DNA of 64,000 bases from Brevibacillus fluminis (GCF_003710825.1 NZ_RHHQ01000013.1:1-64000); one strand, 5' to 3'; counted from the first letter of the stretch, positions 33,645-43,377 are shown. Translations and numbers: made by a program. The notes: generated by a model from the sequence alone, not told the origin.

Positions 33645-35042
33645 TTATCCAATCGAACCTTCCATTTCAAACTTGATCAAACGGTTCATCTCAACCGCAT
33701 ACTCCATCGGCAGTTCTTTTGTGAACGGCTCGATAAAGCCCATGACGATCATTTCTGTCGCTTGCGCTTCGGTCAGGCCGCGGCTCATCAGGTAGAACAG
33801 CTGATCCTCGGATACTTTGGAAACCGTCGCTTCATGCTCCAGCGTGATGTTGTCGTTCATGATCTCGTTGTACGGAATCGTATCGGACGTGGATTTGTTA
33901 TCCAGAATCAATGTATCGCACTTGATGTTGGACTTGGATCCTTCCGATTTACGACCGAACTGCGCGAGACCACGGTATGTTACTTTACCGCCGTCACGAG
34001 ACAGCGATTTGGAGATGATGGTGGACGTGCAATCTGGCGCCAGGTGAATCATTTTCGCACCTGCATCCTGATGCTGTCCTTTTCCTGCTACCGCGATGGA
34101 CAATACAGTCCCTTTCGCGCGTGGTCCTTTCATGATGACCGCAGGATATTTCATCGTCAGCTTGGAACCGATGTTGCCATCGATCCATTCCATGTTGGCA
34201 TCCGCATAAGCAACCGCACGCTTGGTCACCAGGTTGTACACGTTCGCAGACCAGTTTTGGATCGTCGTATAACGGCAGCGCGCGCGCTCTTTTACGATGA
34301 TTTCCACAACCGCAGAGTGCAGCGAGTCTGTGCTGTAGATCGGAGCTGTACATCCTTCTACATAGTGCACGAACGAATCGTCGTCACAGATGATCAGCGT
34401 ACGCTCGAATTGGCCCATGTTTTCCGAGTTGATGCGGAAGTAGGCTTGCAGCGGCGTTTCCACCTTCACGCCTTTTGGCACGTAGATGAACGATCCACCG
34501 GACCATACCGCAGAATTGAGCGCTGCGAATTTGTTATCAGATGGCGGAATGATGGTCGCAAAATATTCTTTCACGATGTCTGGATACAGCTTCACTGCGG
34601 AATCCATATCACAGAACAACACGCCGAGTTTTTCCAAATCTTCCTGCATGTTGTGGTATACAACCTCGGACTCATATTGAGCCGATACACCCGCAAGGAA
34701 TTTTTGCTCCGCTTCAGGAATACCCAACTTGTCAAAAGTCGCCTTGATCTCGTCAGGTACTTCATCCCAGCTGCGTCCCGCTTTTTCAGACGGCTTCACG
34801 TAGTATGTGATGTCGTCGAAGTTCAGATCGTCCAAATCGCCGCCCCATTTTGGCATCGGCATTTTGTAGAACGTCTCCAGCGCTTTCAGACGGAACTCCA
34901 GCATCCATTCTGGCTCTTCCTTGATTTTGGAGATCTCTTGCACGATTTCAGGGGTCAAACCCTTTTTCGTACGGAAAATCGATACGTCCTTATCATGGAA
35001 CCCGTATTGGTAATCCTGTAATTCAGGGGCTTTTTTCGCCAT
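33645..35042 (-). CDS. sufB: Fe-S cluster assembly scaffold SufB
   Basis: A 465-residue beta-helix scaffold protein, last gene of sufC-sufD-sufS-sufU-sufB. Visible marks: EGCTAPIYSTDSLHSAVVEI (conserved Cys region), RCRYTTIQNWS, and the C-terminal EATVSKVSEDQLFYLMSRGLTEAQATEMIVMGF shared with SufD. SufB, SufC and SufD form the SufBC2D scaffold on which clusters are built. ATG 35042 (MAKKAPEL) follows AAAGGAGTGAG; a GTG three codons earlier is less likely. Length is standard for Bacillales. Confidence 0.96.
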   Translation of the reverse strand: MAKKAPELQDYQYGFHDKDVSIFRTKKGLTPEIVQEISKIKEEPEWMLEFRLKALETFYKMPMPKWGGDLDDLNFDDITYYVKPSEKAGRSWDEVPDEIKATFDKLGIPEAEQKFLAGVSAQYESEVVYHNMQEDLEKLGVLFCDMDSAVKLYPDIVKEYFATIIPPSDNKFAALNSAVWSGGSFIYVPKGVKVETPLQAYFRINSENMGQFERTLIICDDDSFVHYVEGCTAPIYSTDSLHSAVVEIIVKERARCRYTTIQNWSANVYNLVTKRAVAYADANMEWIDGNIGSKLTMKYPAVIMKGPRAKGTVLSIAVAGKGQHQDAGAKMIHLAPDCTSTIISKSLSRDGGKVTYRGLAQFGRKSEGSKSNIKCDTLILDNKSTSDTIPYNEIMNDNITLEHEATVSKVSEDQLFYLMSRGLTEAQATEMIVMGFIEPFTKELPMEYAVEMNRLIKFEMEGSIG

Positions 35043-35087
35043 GGTACTCACTCCTTTTTCTTGTTGATCTAAAAAGAAAACCGTACG

Positions 35088-35525
35088 CTATGATTGCTCG
35101 CCTTGCTTGATTCCTTGCTCCAACGCTTTCCAAGCCAGCGTTGCGCATTTGATGCGCGCAGGAAACTTGGCTACACCGGACAACGCTTCGATATCACCCA
35201 GATCGAGTGAATCGTCAACCGACTTGCCCTGCATCATATCCGAAAACACCTGTACCAGGTGGAGGGCTTCTTCTGCCGTCCTGCCTTTGACGACCTCGGT
35301 CATCATCGATGCGGACGACATGCTGATCGAACAGCCTTCCCCGAGGAACTTGGCGTCGGTGACCTTCCCGTTCTCCAACTTAAGTGACAGCGAGATGCTG
35401 TCACCACAGGTCGGATTGTTCAGGTTGATGGTCAAGCCTTCCGCTTCATCCAGCTTGCCTTTGTTGCGTGGCTTTTGGTAATGGTCCATTATGACACGAC
35501 GATAGAGATCATCAAGAGAAGACAT
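35088..35525 (-). CDS. sufU: Zinc-dependent sulfurtransferase SufU
   Basis: A 145-residue IscU-fold protein that accepts persulfide sulfur from SufS. The zinc ligands and acceptor cysteine appear as NPTCGDSI, GEGCSISMSSASMM and IKCATLAWKAL. The ~20-residue insertion (VVKGRTAEEALHLVQVFSDM) between the second and third cysteines is typical of SufU rather than IscU. It overlaps the 3' end of sufS by 14 bp and has AAGGAG before ATG 35525. Confidence 0.96.
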   Translation of the reverse strand: MSSLDDLYRRVIMDHYQKPRNKGKLDEAEGLTINLNNPTCGDSISLSLKLENGKVTDAKFLGEGCSISMSSASMMTEVVKGRTAEEALHLVQVFSDMMQGKSVDDSLDLGDIEALSGVAKFPARIKCATLAWKALEQGIKQGEQS

Positions 35526-36738
35526 TGCTAAAATACTCCTTCGCCTTTTTCAACCCGGCGACAAGCGCATCCACGTCTTCTTCCGTGTTGTACAGGTAGA
35601 AGCTGGCACGTGCGGATGCCGTCACTTGCAGGTGGCGCATCAATGGCTGCGCGCAGTGATGGCCGGCACGAACGGCAATTCCGTAGCTGTCAAGCACCGT
35701 TGCCAAGTCATGCGGATGCACGTTCTCCACGTTGAAAGTAATGAGGCTGGAACGGTCAACGGTCGGTCCGTAAATCGAAACGCCGCCGATCGCTTGCATT
35801 TGCTCCAGCGCGTATTTCACCAGTTGTTTTTCATGACGCTCGATAGTTTCCAGGCCGATCTGCTCCAAAAAGTCGATCGCTGCCCCGAGTCCGACGGCGC
35901 CTGCGATAATCGGCGTACCGCCTTCGAATTTATACGGCAGCTCTTTCCACGTGGAGTCTTCCAGATAGACGAAATCGATCATTTCACCGCCGAATTCGAT
36001 CGGCTCCATGTTTTCCAAGAGCTCGCGCTTTCCGTACAGGACACCGATTCCTGTTGGTCCGCACATTTTGTGACCGGAGAACGCGTAGAAATCGCAATCC
36101 AAATCTTGCACATCGACCTTTTGGTGCGGTGCGCTTTGGGCGCCGTCGACGACGAGAATGCCGCCGTGCTGGTGCACGATTTGCGCGATTTCCTTGATCG
36201 GGGTCGTATCGCCCAGAACATTGGAGATATGGTGAATCGCTACGATCTTGGTCTTGTCAGTCACAGTCGCCTTGACCGCTTCGATCGTCACCGTTCCATC
36301 CTCGGTCAGCGGGATGAACTTGAACGTTGCACCCGTCGCTTTCGCTGCTTGCTGCCAAGGAATGAAATTGCTGTGATGCTCCACCACCGTCGTGACGATC
36401 TCGTCACCCGGCTTCAGGTTGGCACGAGCATAGCTCGATGCCACCAGATTCAGGGCCGTGGTCGTGCCGCGGGTGTAGATGATCTCAGCGGTCTCACGGG
36501 CGTTGATGAACGCACGGATTTTTTCCCGCGCGCCTTCGAACTCATCCGTTGCCTTGTTGCCGAGCGTATGAACACCGCGATGCACGTTCGCGTTCTGCGT
36601 TTTATAGTATGTGTTTAACACGTCGATTACTTGAATCGGTTTTTGAGAAGAGGCCGCGCTATCCAGATAAACGAGCGGATGCCCATTTACCTGCTCCTTC
36701 AAGATTGGAAAAAGCTCGCGGATTTCCTTGGCGTTCAT
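35512..36738 (-). CDS. sufS: Cysteine desulfurase SufS
   Basis: A 408-residue class V PLP enzyme that releases sulfur from cysteine to alanine. The PLP lysine is in FYAFSGHKMCGPTGIGVLYG; the persulfide-carrying cysteine is in RAGHHCAQPLM. The start ATG abuts the sufD stop, with GAAAGGAAG inside the end of sufD, and the 3' end overlaps sufU by 14 bp, so translation is coupled across the three genes. Confidence 0.96.
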   Translation of the reverse strand: MNAKEIRELFPILKEQVNGHPLVYLDSAASSQKPIQVIDVLNTYYKTQNANVHRGVHTLGNKATDEFEGAREKIRAFINARETAEIIYTRGTTTALNLVASSYARANLKPGDEIVTTVVEHHSNFIPWQQAAKATGATFKFIPLTEDGTVTIEAVKATVTDKTKIVAIHHISNVLGDTTPIKEIAQIVHQHGGILVVDGAQSAPHQKVDVQDLDCDFYAFSGHKMCGPTGIGVLYGKRELLENMEPIEFGGEMIDFVYLEDSTWKELPYKFEGGTPIIAGAVGLGAAIDFLEQIGLETIERHEKQLVKYALEQMQAIGGVSIYGPTVDRSSLITFNVENVHPHDLATVLDSYGIAVRAGHHCAQPLMRHLQVTASARASFYLYNTEEDVDALVAGLKKAKEYFSNVFS

Positions 36739-38037
36739 TTAGCCCAGCTTCCTTTCGAGCGCTTGGCGAACGCGGTTTCTCACTTCTTCCACTGGAATTT
36801 GGGAAATAACCGCATCCAGGAAGCCGATGATGATCAACCGTTCCGCTGCTCTGCGCGTAATACCACGCGACATCAGGTAGTAGATGCTCTCTTCGCTGAC
36901 GCGTCCAACCGATGCAGCGTGGCCTGCTTTCACGTCATCTTCGTCAATCAACAGAATCGGGTTGGCGTCGCCGCGAGCTTTTTCGGAAAGCATCAGGATG
37001 TTGTTTGCCTGCTCACCGTTTGCTTTGGTAGCGCCTTTTTCAATCTTGGTGATCCCATTGAGGATCGTAACCGCTTCGTCGGTCATCACCGCTTTACTCA
37101 CCATTTCGGACTCGGAGTTGAGGCCGTAGTGCTGAACCATCGAGGTGATGTTTTGACGCTGCGCGCCGCGGCCGACGGAAACGCATTTCGTGTCCGCATT
37201 AGACCCGTTGCCTTTCAGCAACGTGGTGTTGTTGGTCACGGTGTTGCCGTCGTTCATTTCGCCCAGAATCCATTCCATTTTACCATCACGATCAACAACC
37301 GCGCGGCGGAAGGAATAGTCATGCACGCCGTCGCACAGCGAACGAACGGATGCGACCTGCACGGTTGCGCCTGCGCCGACGAATACTTCTACGACGCTGT
37401 TTGCTACCATTTGCGTGCCTGTTCCAGATACGAAAGAATCGACATACGTCACTTTGCTGTTTGCTTCCGCCACGATGAGCACGTGCGGAGCAACCAGGGA
37501 ATGATCCCCTGCCACTTCATAGACAGCCTGTACCGGAACAGCAAGCTCTACATTCCGTGGAACGTAGAGGAATACCCCGCCATTCATCACAGCTGCATGG
37601 AGCGCAGCAACTTTGTGCTCGTCGGCAGGAATCGCCGTGAACAAATATTTTTCCACCAGGTCGCCGTGTTTCACCAATGCCGTAGCGAGGTCAGTGAAAA
37701 TGACACCTTGTGCGGAAAGCTCTTCTGTTGCCGCAAAAAATACGGTGGACGCATTTTTTTGCACCAGCAGGTTTTTCACGTTTGCAGCGTCGATTTGCTC
37801 AACTACCACGGAATCAAGCTGATCCGCAGCAGCGACTTTCGCTTCCGTGACAAAAGGGTTGAACTGATCGATGTTCCATTTGTCGATCTTGGTTTTTTCG
37901 AGGTGCGGCAGTGCCAGTGTGCCAGAAGCATCAAAGGCTGCCAGTCGTTTATTCAATGCCCATTCGGGTTCATTGTTTGCTTTTGAGTAAGCGGTAATCG
38001 CTTCACGCCCGAAGCGGAGCTGTACATCTACAGTCAT
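36739..38037 (-). CDS. sufD: Fe-S cluster assembly protein SufD
   Basis: A 432-residue SufB paralog forming the SufBC2D scaffold. It shares the beta-helix core and C-terminal helical tail with SufB (HAASVGRVSEESIYYLMSRGITRRAAERLIIIGFLDAVI). Conserved core: GAQRQNITSMVQHYG, and EMVSKAVMTDEAVTILNGI. ATG 38037 follows GGGAGGAG. It lies between sufC (20 bp upstream) and sufS (abutting). Confidence 0.95.
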   Translation of the reverse strand: MTVDVQLRFGREAITAYSKANNEPEWALNKRLAAFDASGTLALPHLEKTKIDKWNIDQFNPFVTEAKVAAADQLDSVVVEQIDAANVKNLLVQKNASTVFFAATEELSAQGVIFTDLATALVKHGDLVEKYLFTAIPADEHKVAALHAAVMNGGVFLYVPRNVELAVPVQAVYEVAGDHSLVAPHVLIVAEANSKVTYVDSFVSGTGTQMVANSVVEVFVGAGATVQVASVRSLCDGVHDYSFRRAVVDRDGKMEWILGEMNDGNTVTNNTTLLKGNGSNADTKCVSVGRGAQRQNITSMVQHYGLNSESEMVSKAVMTDEAVTILNGITKIEKGATKANGEQANNILMLSEKARGDANPILLIDEDDVKAGHAASVGRVSEESIYYLMSRGITRRAAERLIIIGFLDAVISQIPVEEVRNRVRQALERKLG

Positions 38038-38057
38038 CGTTTTGCTCCTCCCTTCTC

Positions 38058-38843
38058 TTACGCGCCAGCGTTTACAGTTTCGTCTACGATTCCGAGCTCT
38101 TCTTTTACCCAGTCATAGCCTTCAGCTTCCAAACGCTCAGCAAGCTCAGGTCCGCCGGATTTCACGATACGGCCTTGCATCATAACGTGTACGAAATCAG
38201 GCTTCACGTAGTTGAGCAGGCGTTGGTAGTGAGTGATGATCAAGAAGCCACGGTCAGGCGAGCGCATTTCATTCACGCCGTTCGCTACGATTTTGAGCGC
38301 GTCGATATCGAGACCGGAGTCGATCTCATCCAAAATACAGATGCTTGGCTCGATCATCATCATTTGCAGGATCTCATTGCGCTTTTTCTCACCGCCGGAG
38401 AAGCCTTCGTTCAGGTAACGATGGGAGAAAGATTGATCCATTTCCAAAGTACCCATCTTTTTGTCGACTTCACGGATGAATTTCATCAGGGAGATTTCGT
38501 TGCCTTCTTCACGGCGCGCATTGATTGCGGAGCGCAGGAAGTCGGAGTTGGTCACACCGCTGATTTCGGATGGGTATTGCATCGCCAGGAACAGACCTGC
38601 GCGCGCACGCTCATCAACTGCCATTTCCAAAACGTCTTCGCCGTTCAGTGAAACGGAACCGTCAGTCACTTCGTATTTCGGATGTCCCATCAGCGTGGAA
38701 GCCAAAGTGGATTTACCCGTACCGTTTGGACCCATGATGGCATGAACCTCGCCACCTTTGATTTCCAGCGAAAGACCTTTCAAAATTTCCTTGTCCTCAA
38801 TTTTCGCACGCAGATTGTTTATTTGCAGATGTGGTACACTCAT
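38058..38843 (-). CDS. sufC: Fe-S assembly ATPase SufC
   Basis: A 261-residue ABC-type ATPase that drives the SufBCD scaffold. Walker A GPNGTGKST, signature FSGGEKKRNEIL, Walker B ICILDEIDSGLDID, H-loop ITHYQRLL. The Lys-Arg-Asn form of the signature and the Gly-Leu-Asp-Ile-Asp after Walker B are SufC-specific. First gene of the operon; CGGAGGG precedes ATG 38843, and a sigma-A-like promoter lies 57 bp upstream. Confidence 0.96.
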   Translation of the reverse strand: MSVPHLQINNLRAKIEDKEILKGLSLEIKGGEVHAIMGPNGTGKSTLASTLMGHPKYEVTDGSVSLNGEDVLEMAVDERARAGLFLAMQYPSEISGVTNSDFLRSAINARREEGNEISLMKFIREVDKKMGTLEMDQSFSHRYLNEGFSGGEKKRNEILQMMMIEPSICILDEIDSGLDIDALKIVANGVNEMRSPDRGFLIITHYQRLLNYVKPDFVHVMMQGRIVKSGGPELAERLEAEGYDWVKEELGIVDETVNAGA

Positions 38844-38874
38844 CGAACATTTCCCTCCGTTTTCGTTCTTATTA

Positions 38875-38928
38875 CATTCTCATTCCATTCTCAATTACCA
38901 TTTTATAATAAGAATAATTATAAAGCAA
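38875..38928 (-). promoter_or_regulatory. suf operon promoter with adjacent direct repeats
   Basis: TTGCTT (38923-38928), a 17-bp spacer and TAAAAT (38900-38905) on the minus strand. Just downstream, in the likely start region, GAGAATG occurs twice 11 bp apart (38886-38892 and 38875-38881), one helical turn. The repeats suggest an operator; the regulator is unknown. Confidence 0.55.
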
Positions 38929-39103
38929 GGTTGGAACTATATCTGTATTTTTTAAATATTTATGTTTAGTATATAGTAGCAAACTTGAGGTTAGACGTGA
39001 GGAATGGATGCGAAAAAGGCTACAGCCACTTGCGTTCTCCAGCACATTTCGATTCACGCTGCAAACGCTGTGAATGGTATGATGAAGCTGGAGGTGGATC
39101 CAA

Positions 39104-39979
39104 ATGGAAAAAATTTTAGTGTTGGGTGGCACACGTTTTTTCGGCAAACGATTGGTCCATAAACTGCTTGAATCCGGCGCGGATGTAACCGTCGCGACCA
39201 GAGGTCTCACACCCGATCCGTTCGGCCAGAACGTCAAGCGGCTGGTCATCGACCGGGACGACGCGCGCTCCCTTCAAGCTGCCGCGCAGACACAAGATTG
39301 GGACATCGTCTACGACAACATTTGCTATTCTGCTCAAAATGCTTTGGACGCAAACGTTGCTTTCGACGGGCGGGTCGGGCGCTATTTGTTGACCTCGACG
39401 CTGTCGGTTTACGACTTTGGGCCAAAACCTCTGGAAGAAGCCGATTTCGCTCCAGAGACGTACCCGATCGTCCCGGGAACACGCGCCGATGTCACCTACC
39501 AGGAAGGCAAGCGCCAAGCGGAAGCCGTCTTTTTCCAGAAAGCGTCCTTCCCTGTTGCAGCTGTCCGCTTCCCGATCGTATTGGGCGAGGATGATTATAC
39601 CAAACGGCTCCACGACCAGATCGAACGCGTATCCACAGGCAAGCTGATCGGAGTGCCCAATCCCGATGCCCTAGTTTCCTTCATTTTGTCAGATGAAGCG
39701 GCACGCTTTCTCTCCTGGTTAGCGAAAAGCGACCTGACTGGCCCCGTCAATGCTTGCTCGAACGGAAGCATCACCGTTGGCTCCCTCTTGCATCTAATAG
39801 AAGAAGCTTTGGGCAAACGCGCAGTGACCGCAACAAAAACCGATGCTGCAGACCACTCGCCATTCGGCGTCCCCGACTCCTGGCACATGAGCACAGCAAA
39901 AGCGAAACAAGCCGGCTTTACCTTTAACGACTTGAACGATTGGCTGCCACAGCTGGTGCAAAAGCTATCAAACAACTGA
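39104..39979 (+). CDS. NAD(P)-dependent epimerase/SDR-family protein
   Basis: A 291-residue extended short-chain dehydrogenase-like protein. The nucleotide loop is LVLGGTRFFGKRL at residues 5-17. The usual Tyr-x3-Lys is present as YQEGK near residue 135, but the preceding Ser/Thr sits in TSTLSVYDFG, so catalytic competence is plausible but unproven. This subgroup is usually annotated as sugar-nucleotide or isoflavone-reductase-like. ATG 39104 has GGAGGTGG upstream. Monocistronic, convergent with the DUF1802 gene through a shared hairpin. Confidence 0.8.
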   Translation: MEKILVLGGTRFFGKRLVHKLLESGADVTVATRGLTPDPFGQNVKRLVIDRDDARSLQAAAQTQDWDIVYDNICYSAQNALDANVAFDGRVGRYLLTSTLSVYDFGPKPLEEADFAPETYPIVPGTRADVTYQEGKRQAEAVFFQKASFPVAAVRFPIVLGEDDYTKRLHDQIERVSTGKLIGVPNPDALVSFILSDEAARFLSWLAKSDLTGPVNACSNGSITVGSLLHLIEEALGKRAVTATKTDAADHSPFGVPDSWHMSTAKAKQAGFTFNDLNDWLPQLVQKLSNN

Positions 39980-40010
39980 GAACGATTCTCTTTTGCCCCA
40001 TTCAAACAGA

Positions 40011-40049
40011 AAACCCGGGGAGTGTCAAAAAACTCCCTGGGTTTGTTTG
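40011..40049. terminator. Bidirectional terminator between the SDR and DUF1802 genes
   Basis: AAACCCGGGGAGT pairs with ACTCCCTGGGTTT around a GTCAAAAA loop; T-rich sequence follows on both strands. Confidence 0.85.
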
Positions 40050-40057
40050 TGCTATTG

Positions 40058-40648
40058 TTAGCTGTTCAAGATTTGCATCACGGCAGCTCGTTGCTGTTCA
40101 TACTCCTCATCAGACAGTACCGGCGAGTAGCCTTCTTGCGAGACTTCTTGGAGCAGATTGTGCCACGACTTGCAGCCTTTGTAGGACTCGTCGATCGGCA
40201 GTTCAAACGGTTTTGCCAGCTTGTATACGCGTGCGAACAAAATATGCAGCGGCTGTTTCTTCTTCCAGTGCAGGCGTACGTCTGCAAAATTGTCGTTCCA
40301 GATATGGAATGGCGCCAAGGCACGCAGCTTTTGCTCGTCCATCAGCTCTACATCGTCCGTGATTTCGGCAAAGTATTCGATCTCTACCGTCGGCTTTTCG
40401 ATGCTCCATCCTTCCAGCGTAGCATTCAGCAGCTCGTGATACTGCGGCTTAACCATCTCCGCATTTTGGTGCTCATATGTAGGATAGAGATAAAACGTGT
40501 TGTTTTCAAGCTTAAATTCTCTCGTTTCCTCATATAATCCGCCTTTGCGGACCGTGATGATCTGTTTTCCCTCGCCCAATGCCTTGACGGCTACCGCCCA
40601 TTCCTTCAATGACAAGGTGGAGACCGGTTGTTGTACAGTTGTCGGCAT
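40058..40648 (-). CDS. DUF1802 family protein
   Basis: A 196-residue soluble protein: LSLKEWAVAVKALGEGKQIITVRKGGLYEETREF at the N-terminus, FYLYPTYEHQNAEMVKP, then a C-terminal half with PLHILFARVYKLAKPFELPI. This matches DUF1802, a family of unknown function in Bacillales and cyanobacteria. ATG 40648 is preferred because GGAAAGGGGCGAG lies just upstream; the frame is open 19 codons further without a ribosome site. No operon partner. Confidence 0.82.
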   Translation of the reverse strand: MPTTVQQPVSTLSLKEWAVAVKALGEGKQIITVRKGGLYEETREFKLENNTFYLYPTYEHQNAEMVKPQYHELLNATLEGWSIEKPTVEIEYFAEITDDVELMDEQKLRALAPFHIWNDNFADVRLHWKKKQPLHILFARVYKLAKPFELPIDESYKGCKSWHNLLQEVSQEGYSPVLSDEEYEQQRAAVMQILNS

Positions 40649-40730
40649 CGCACTCGCCCCTTTCCGTCGATTACATGTTGGCTCTAGTGTAGCAGAATTG
40701 CCCACGGGTGCAAAGCTCTGAGAGCAATCG

Positions 40731-41696
40731 TCATGGGCTTGTCACTGTTTTGCGCAGCTGCTCGATTTGGGCAAAAGTCGGCATCGCGGGTATCGCCCCC
40801 ATCTTTGCAGTCGACAGCGCGCCAGCCGCATTGGCGAAATCGACGATCTCGGCCAATTGTTCAACCTCGCATGCCGCCGGGTCGGAGATTTGGAGCAGTC
40901 GATAGAGCACCGCTCCACAAAAAGCATCCCCAGCACCTGTCGTATCGACCGTCTTCACCGTGTAGCCTGCCTGCATCCCTGTCTGTTCCCCTACCCGGAA
41001 ATAGCAGCCCTCTACACCAAGCGTGACAAAAATAACCCGGATGCCAAACTTATCATGCAGCCAAAGCGTTCCTTCGGAAAGGTCGCTGCATCCAGTCACA
41101 AATTCCAGCTCCTCACGCGACACTTTCAAAAAGTCCACATGCGGAAGACAAGCCTCAATCTGCTCCTTGATCCGGTGCGGCTCTTTCCAAAGCGGGAGCC
41201 GGATATTGGGGTCGAACGAAATCAACGCTTTTTGCGCTTTTGCCAGCTGGATCGCCTTGTGCGTTGCAGAGCGCGCAGGCTCCGCCGTCAACGAATTCGA
41301 GCTGAAATGGAAAAATCGAGTGTGCCCAAACCATTCTGCCCGAAGCTCATCCGCGCACAGCAGCACATCAGCGCCAGGATCGCGATAAAAGCTGAAGGAA
41401 CGGTCGCCATCCGCTGTCAGATGCACAAATGCCAACGTCGTCTGCGCCTCATTCGTCACGAGCAGGCCGGACGTATCGATTCCTAAGCCCTGTAGCACTT
41501 CTTGCAAAAAATGGCCGAATTGATCCGCCCCCACTTTGCCGATGAAGCCCGTTTTTCCCCCGAGCCGCGCGACAGCTGCCAGCACATTGGCGGGAGCTCC
41601 CCCTGGATTTGTTTCAAACAGCTGATTGCCTTTTTCCGATTTGCCTGCCGGCGTGAAATCGATCAGCAATTCGCCCAACGCGACAACCTCGCTCAT
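40731..41696 (-). CDS. PfkB-family sugar kinase (fructokinase-like)
   Basis: A 321-residue ribokinase-fold enzyme. N-terminal GELLIDFTP and GGAPANVLAAVARLGGKTGFIGKVG, and the catalytic C-terminal motif TVDTTGAGDAFCGAVLY. The pattern (GELLID, NPGGAPANVA) is typical of bacterial fructokinases (ScrK-like), but substrate within PfkB is often misassigned by sequence. No sugar transporter or hydrolase gene is adjacent. The ATG at 41696 has a GGGGGG run upstream and lies 28 bp downstream of the pckA terminator. Confidence 0.88.
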   Translation of the reverse strand: MSEVVALGELLIDFTPAGKSEKGNQLFETNPGGAPANVLAAVARLGGKTGFIGKVGADQFGHFLQEVLQGLGIDTSGLLVTNEAQTTLAFVHLTADGDRSFSFYRDPGADVLLCADELRAEWFGHTRFFHFSSNSLTAEPARSATHKAIQLAKAQKALISFDPNIRLPLWKEPHRIKEQIEACLPHVDFLKVSREELEFVTGCSDLSEGTLWLHDKFGIRVIFVTLGVEGCYFRVGEQTGMQAGYTVKTVDTTGAGDAFCGAVLYRLLQISDPAACEVEQLAEIVDFANAAGALSTAKMGAIPAMPTFAQIEQLRKTVTSP

Positions 41697-41723
41697 GCTT
41701 GCCCCCCATTCACGCTTCTCTTA

Positions 41724-41757
41724 CAAAAGAACCGTGCAGATACGGTTCTGCACGGTT
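41724..41757 (-). terminator. Intrinsic terminator of pckA
   Basis: AACCGTGCAG/CTGCACGGTT with an 8-nt loop, followed by CTTTTG on the minus strand. Confidence 0.85.
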
Positions 41758-41776
41758 GGTTTTTGGTGGTATATGG

Positions 41777-43354
41777 TTATGCTTTTGGTCCCGCTTCAGC
41801 GATTTCTTCTGCGCCTGGGAACTTTTTGCTGAAGTTTTCTACGAACAGCTTAGCCAGTTCTTTCGCTTGGTTGTCGTAAGCTGCCTTGTCTTCCCATGTG
41901 TTGCGCGGCAAGAGGACTTCTGCAGGAACTTCTGGGCAAGAAGTAGGCACTTGTACGCCAAACGTTGGATCTGCAACGAACTCCGCTTTCTCCAGTTCAC
42001 CGTTCAAAGCAGCGGTTACCATTGCGCGAGTGTACGCCAGCTTCATGCGGCTTCCCACGCCGACAGGGCCACCCGTCCAGCCCGTGTTGACCAGGTAAAC
42101 GCGCGCATTGTGCTCATCGATCTTTTTACCGAGCATTTCCGCATAAACAACCGGACGCAATGGCAGGAATGGAGAACCGAAGCAAGTGGAGAACTCGGCT
42201 TGCGGTTTTGTTACGCCACGCTCTGTACCCGCCATTTTGCTGGTATATCCGGACAGGAAGTGGTACATCGCTTGCTCTTTGCTCAATTTGGAGATCGGCG
42301 GGATGACACCGGAGGAATCGGCGGTCAAGAAGATGATAACGCCTGGTTGACCGGCAACACCCGGAATAACCGCACCTGGGATCATTTCCACAGGATAAGC
42401 CGCACGTGTGTTTTCTGTGTATTGCGCGCTGTCGTAGTCCGCTTTGCGCGTATTTTCATCCACGACTACGTTTTCTAATACCGTACCGAAATTGATGGCA
42501 TTCCAGATTTGCGGCTCGCCTTTTTCGGAAAGATTGATACATTTTGCGTAGCATCCGCCTTCGATGTTGAAAACGCCATTGTCAGACCAGCCGTGCTCGT
42601 CGTCACCGATCAGATTGCGGTCAGGGTCAGCCGACAGCGTCGTTTTACCCGTACCGGAAAGACCGAAGAACAGGGCAACATCGCCATCTTTGCCGACGTT
42701 TGCCGAGCAGTGCATCGACAAGACATTTTGCTCAGGCAAGAGCAGGTTCATCACGCTGAAGATCGATTTTTTCATTTCGCCAGCGTACTCGGTTCCGCCG
42801 ATCAGCACCACTTTTTTCTCAAAGCTCATAACGATGAACGTCTCGGAATTAGTGCCGTGAACCGCAGGGTTTGCTTTGTAGCTAGGTGCATATACGACGG
42901 TGAATTCCGCTTTATGATCAGCCAATTCTGCCTCAGATGGGCGAACGAACAATTGGCGAGCAAACAGGTTGTGCCATGCATATTCATTTACTACACGGAT
43001 CGGCAGACGGAATGTCTCCTCTGCACCAGCAAAACCATCGAACACGAACAGGTCTTTGCCTTGCAGGTGTTCCATCACATCCGCGTAGAGAATGTCGAAT
43101 TTTTCACGGGAAATCGGTTGGTTCACAGGTCCCCAGTTGATTTTGTCATGAACGGATGCTTCGTCCACAACGAATTTGTCTTTCGGGGAACGACCGGTGA
43201 ACTTGCCTGTTAACGCGTTAAGTGCACCCTTGTCTGTGAGCACACCTTCTCCCCGCTTAACAGCAATCTCGACCAGTTGAGCTACCGAAAGATTGTAATG
43301 TGTATTTGCCGCAGCGAGTACGTCAGTAAGTTGATTTACCGTCTTCGTTTCCAT
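41777..43354 (-). CDS. pckA: Phosphoenolpyruvate carboxykinase (ATP)
   Basis: A 525-residue gluconeogenic enzyme converting oxaloacetate and ATP to PEP, ADP and CO2. Kinase-1 (P-loop) motif FFGLSGTGKTTLSADP, Mg/Mn site LIGDDEHGWSD, oxaloacetate-binding TGRSPKDKFVV near the N-terminus, and the lid/adenine part GARVYLVNTGWTGG-like (NARVYLVNTGWTGGPVG). Length matches Bacillales PckA. ATG 43354 follows GGAAGGGAG. An inverted repeat sits between the promoter and the start. Confidence 0.97.
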   Translation of the reverse strand: METKTVNQLTDVLAAANTHYNLSVAQLVEIAVKRGEGVLTDKGALNALTGKFTGRSPKDKFVVDEASVHDKINWGPVNQPISREKFDILYADVMEHLQGKDLFVFDGFAGAEETFRLPIRVVNEYAWHNLFARQLFVRPSEAELADHKAEFTVVYAPSYKANPAVHGTNSETFIVMSFEKKVVLIGGTEYAGEMKKSIFSVMNLLLPEQNVLSMHCSANVGKDGDVALFFGLSGTGKTTLSADPDRNLIGDDEHGWSDNGVFNIEGGCYAKCINLSEKGEPQIWNAINFGTVLENVVVDENTRKADYDSAQYTENTRAAYPVEMIPGAVIPGVAGQPGVIIFLTADSSGVIPPISKLSKEQAMYHFLSGYTSKMAGTERGVTKPQAEFSTCFGSPFLPLRPVVYAEMLGKKIDEHNARVYLVNTGWTGGPVGVGSRMKLAYTRAMVTAALNGELEKAEFVADPTFGVQVPTSCPEVPAEVLLPRNTWEDKAAYDNQAKELAKLFVENFSKKFPGAEEIAEAGPKA

Positions 43355-43377
43355 TTGTGAACGATCTCCCTTCCATT

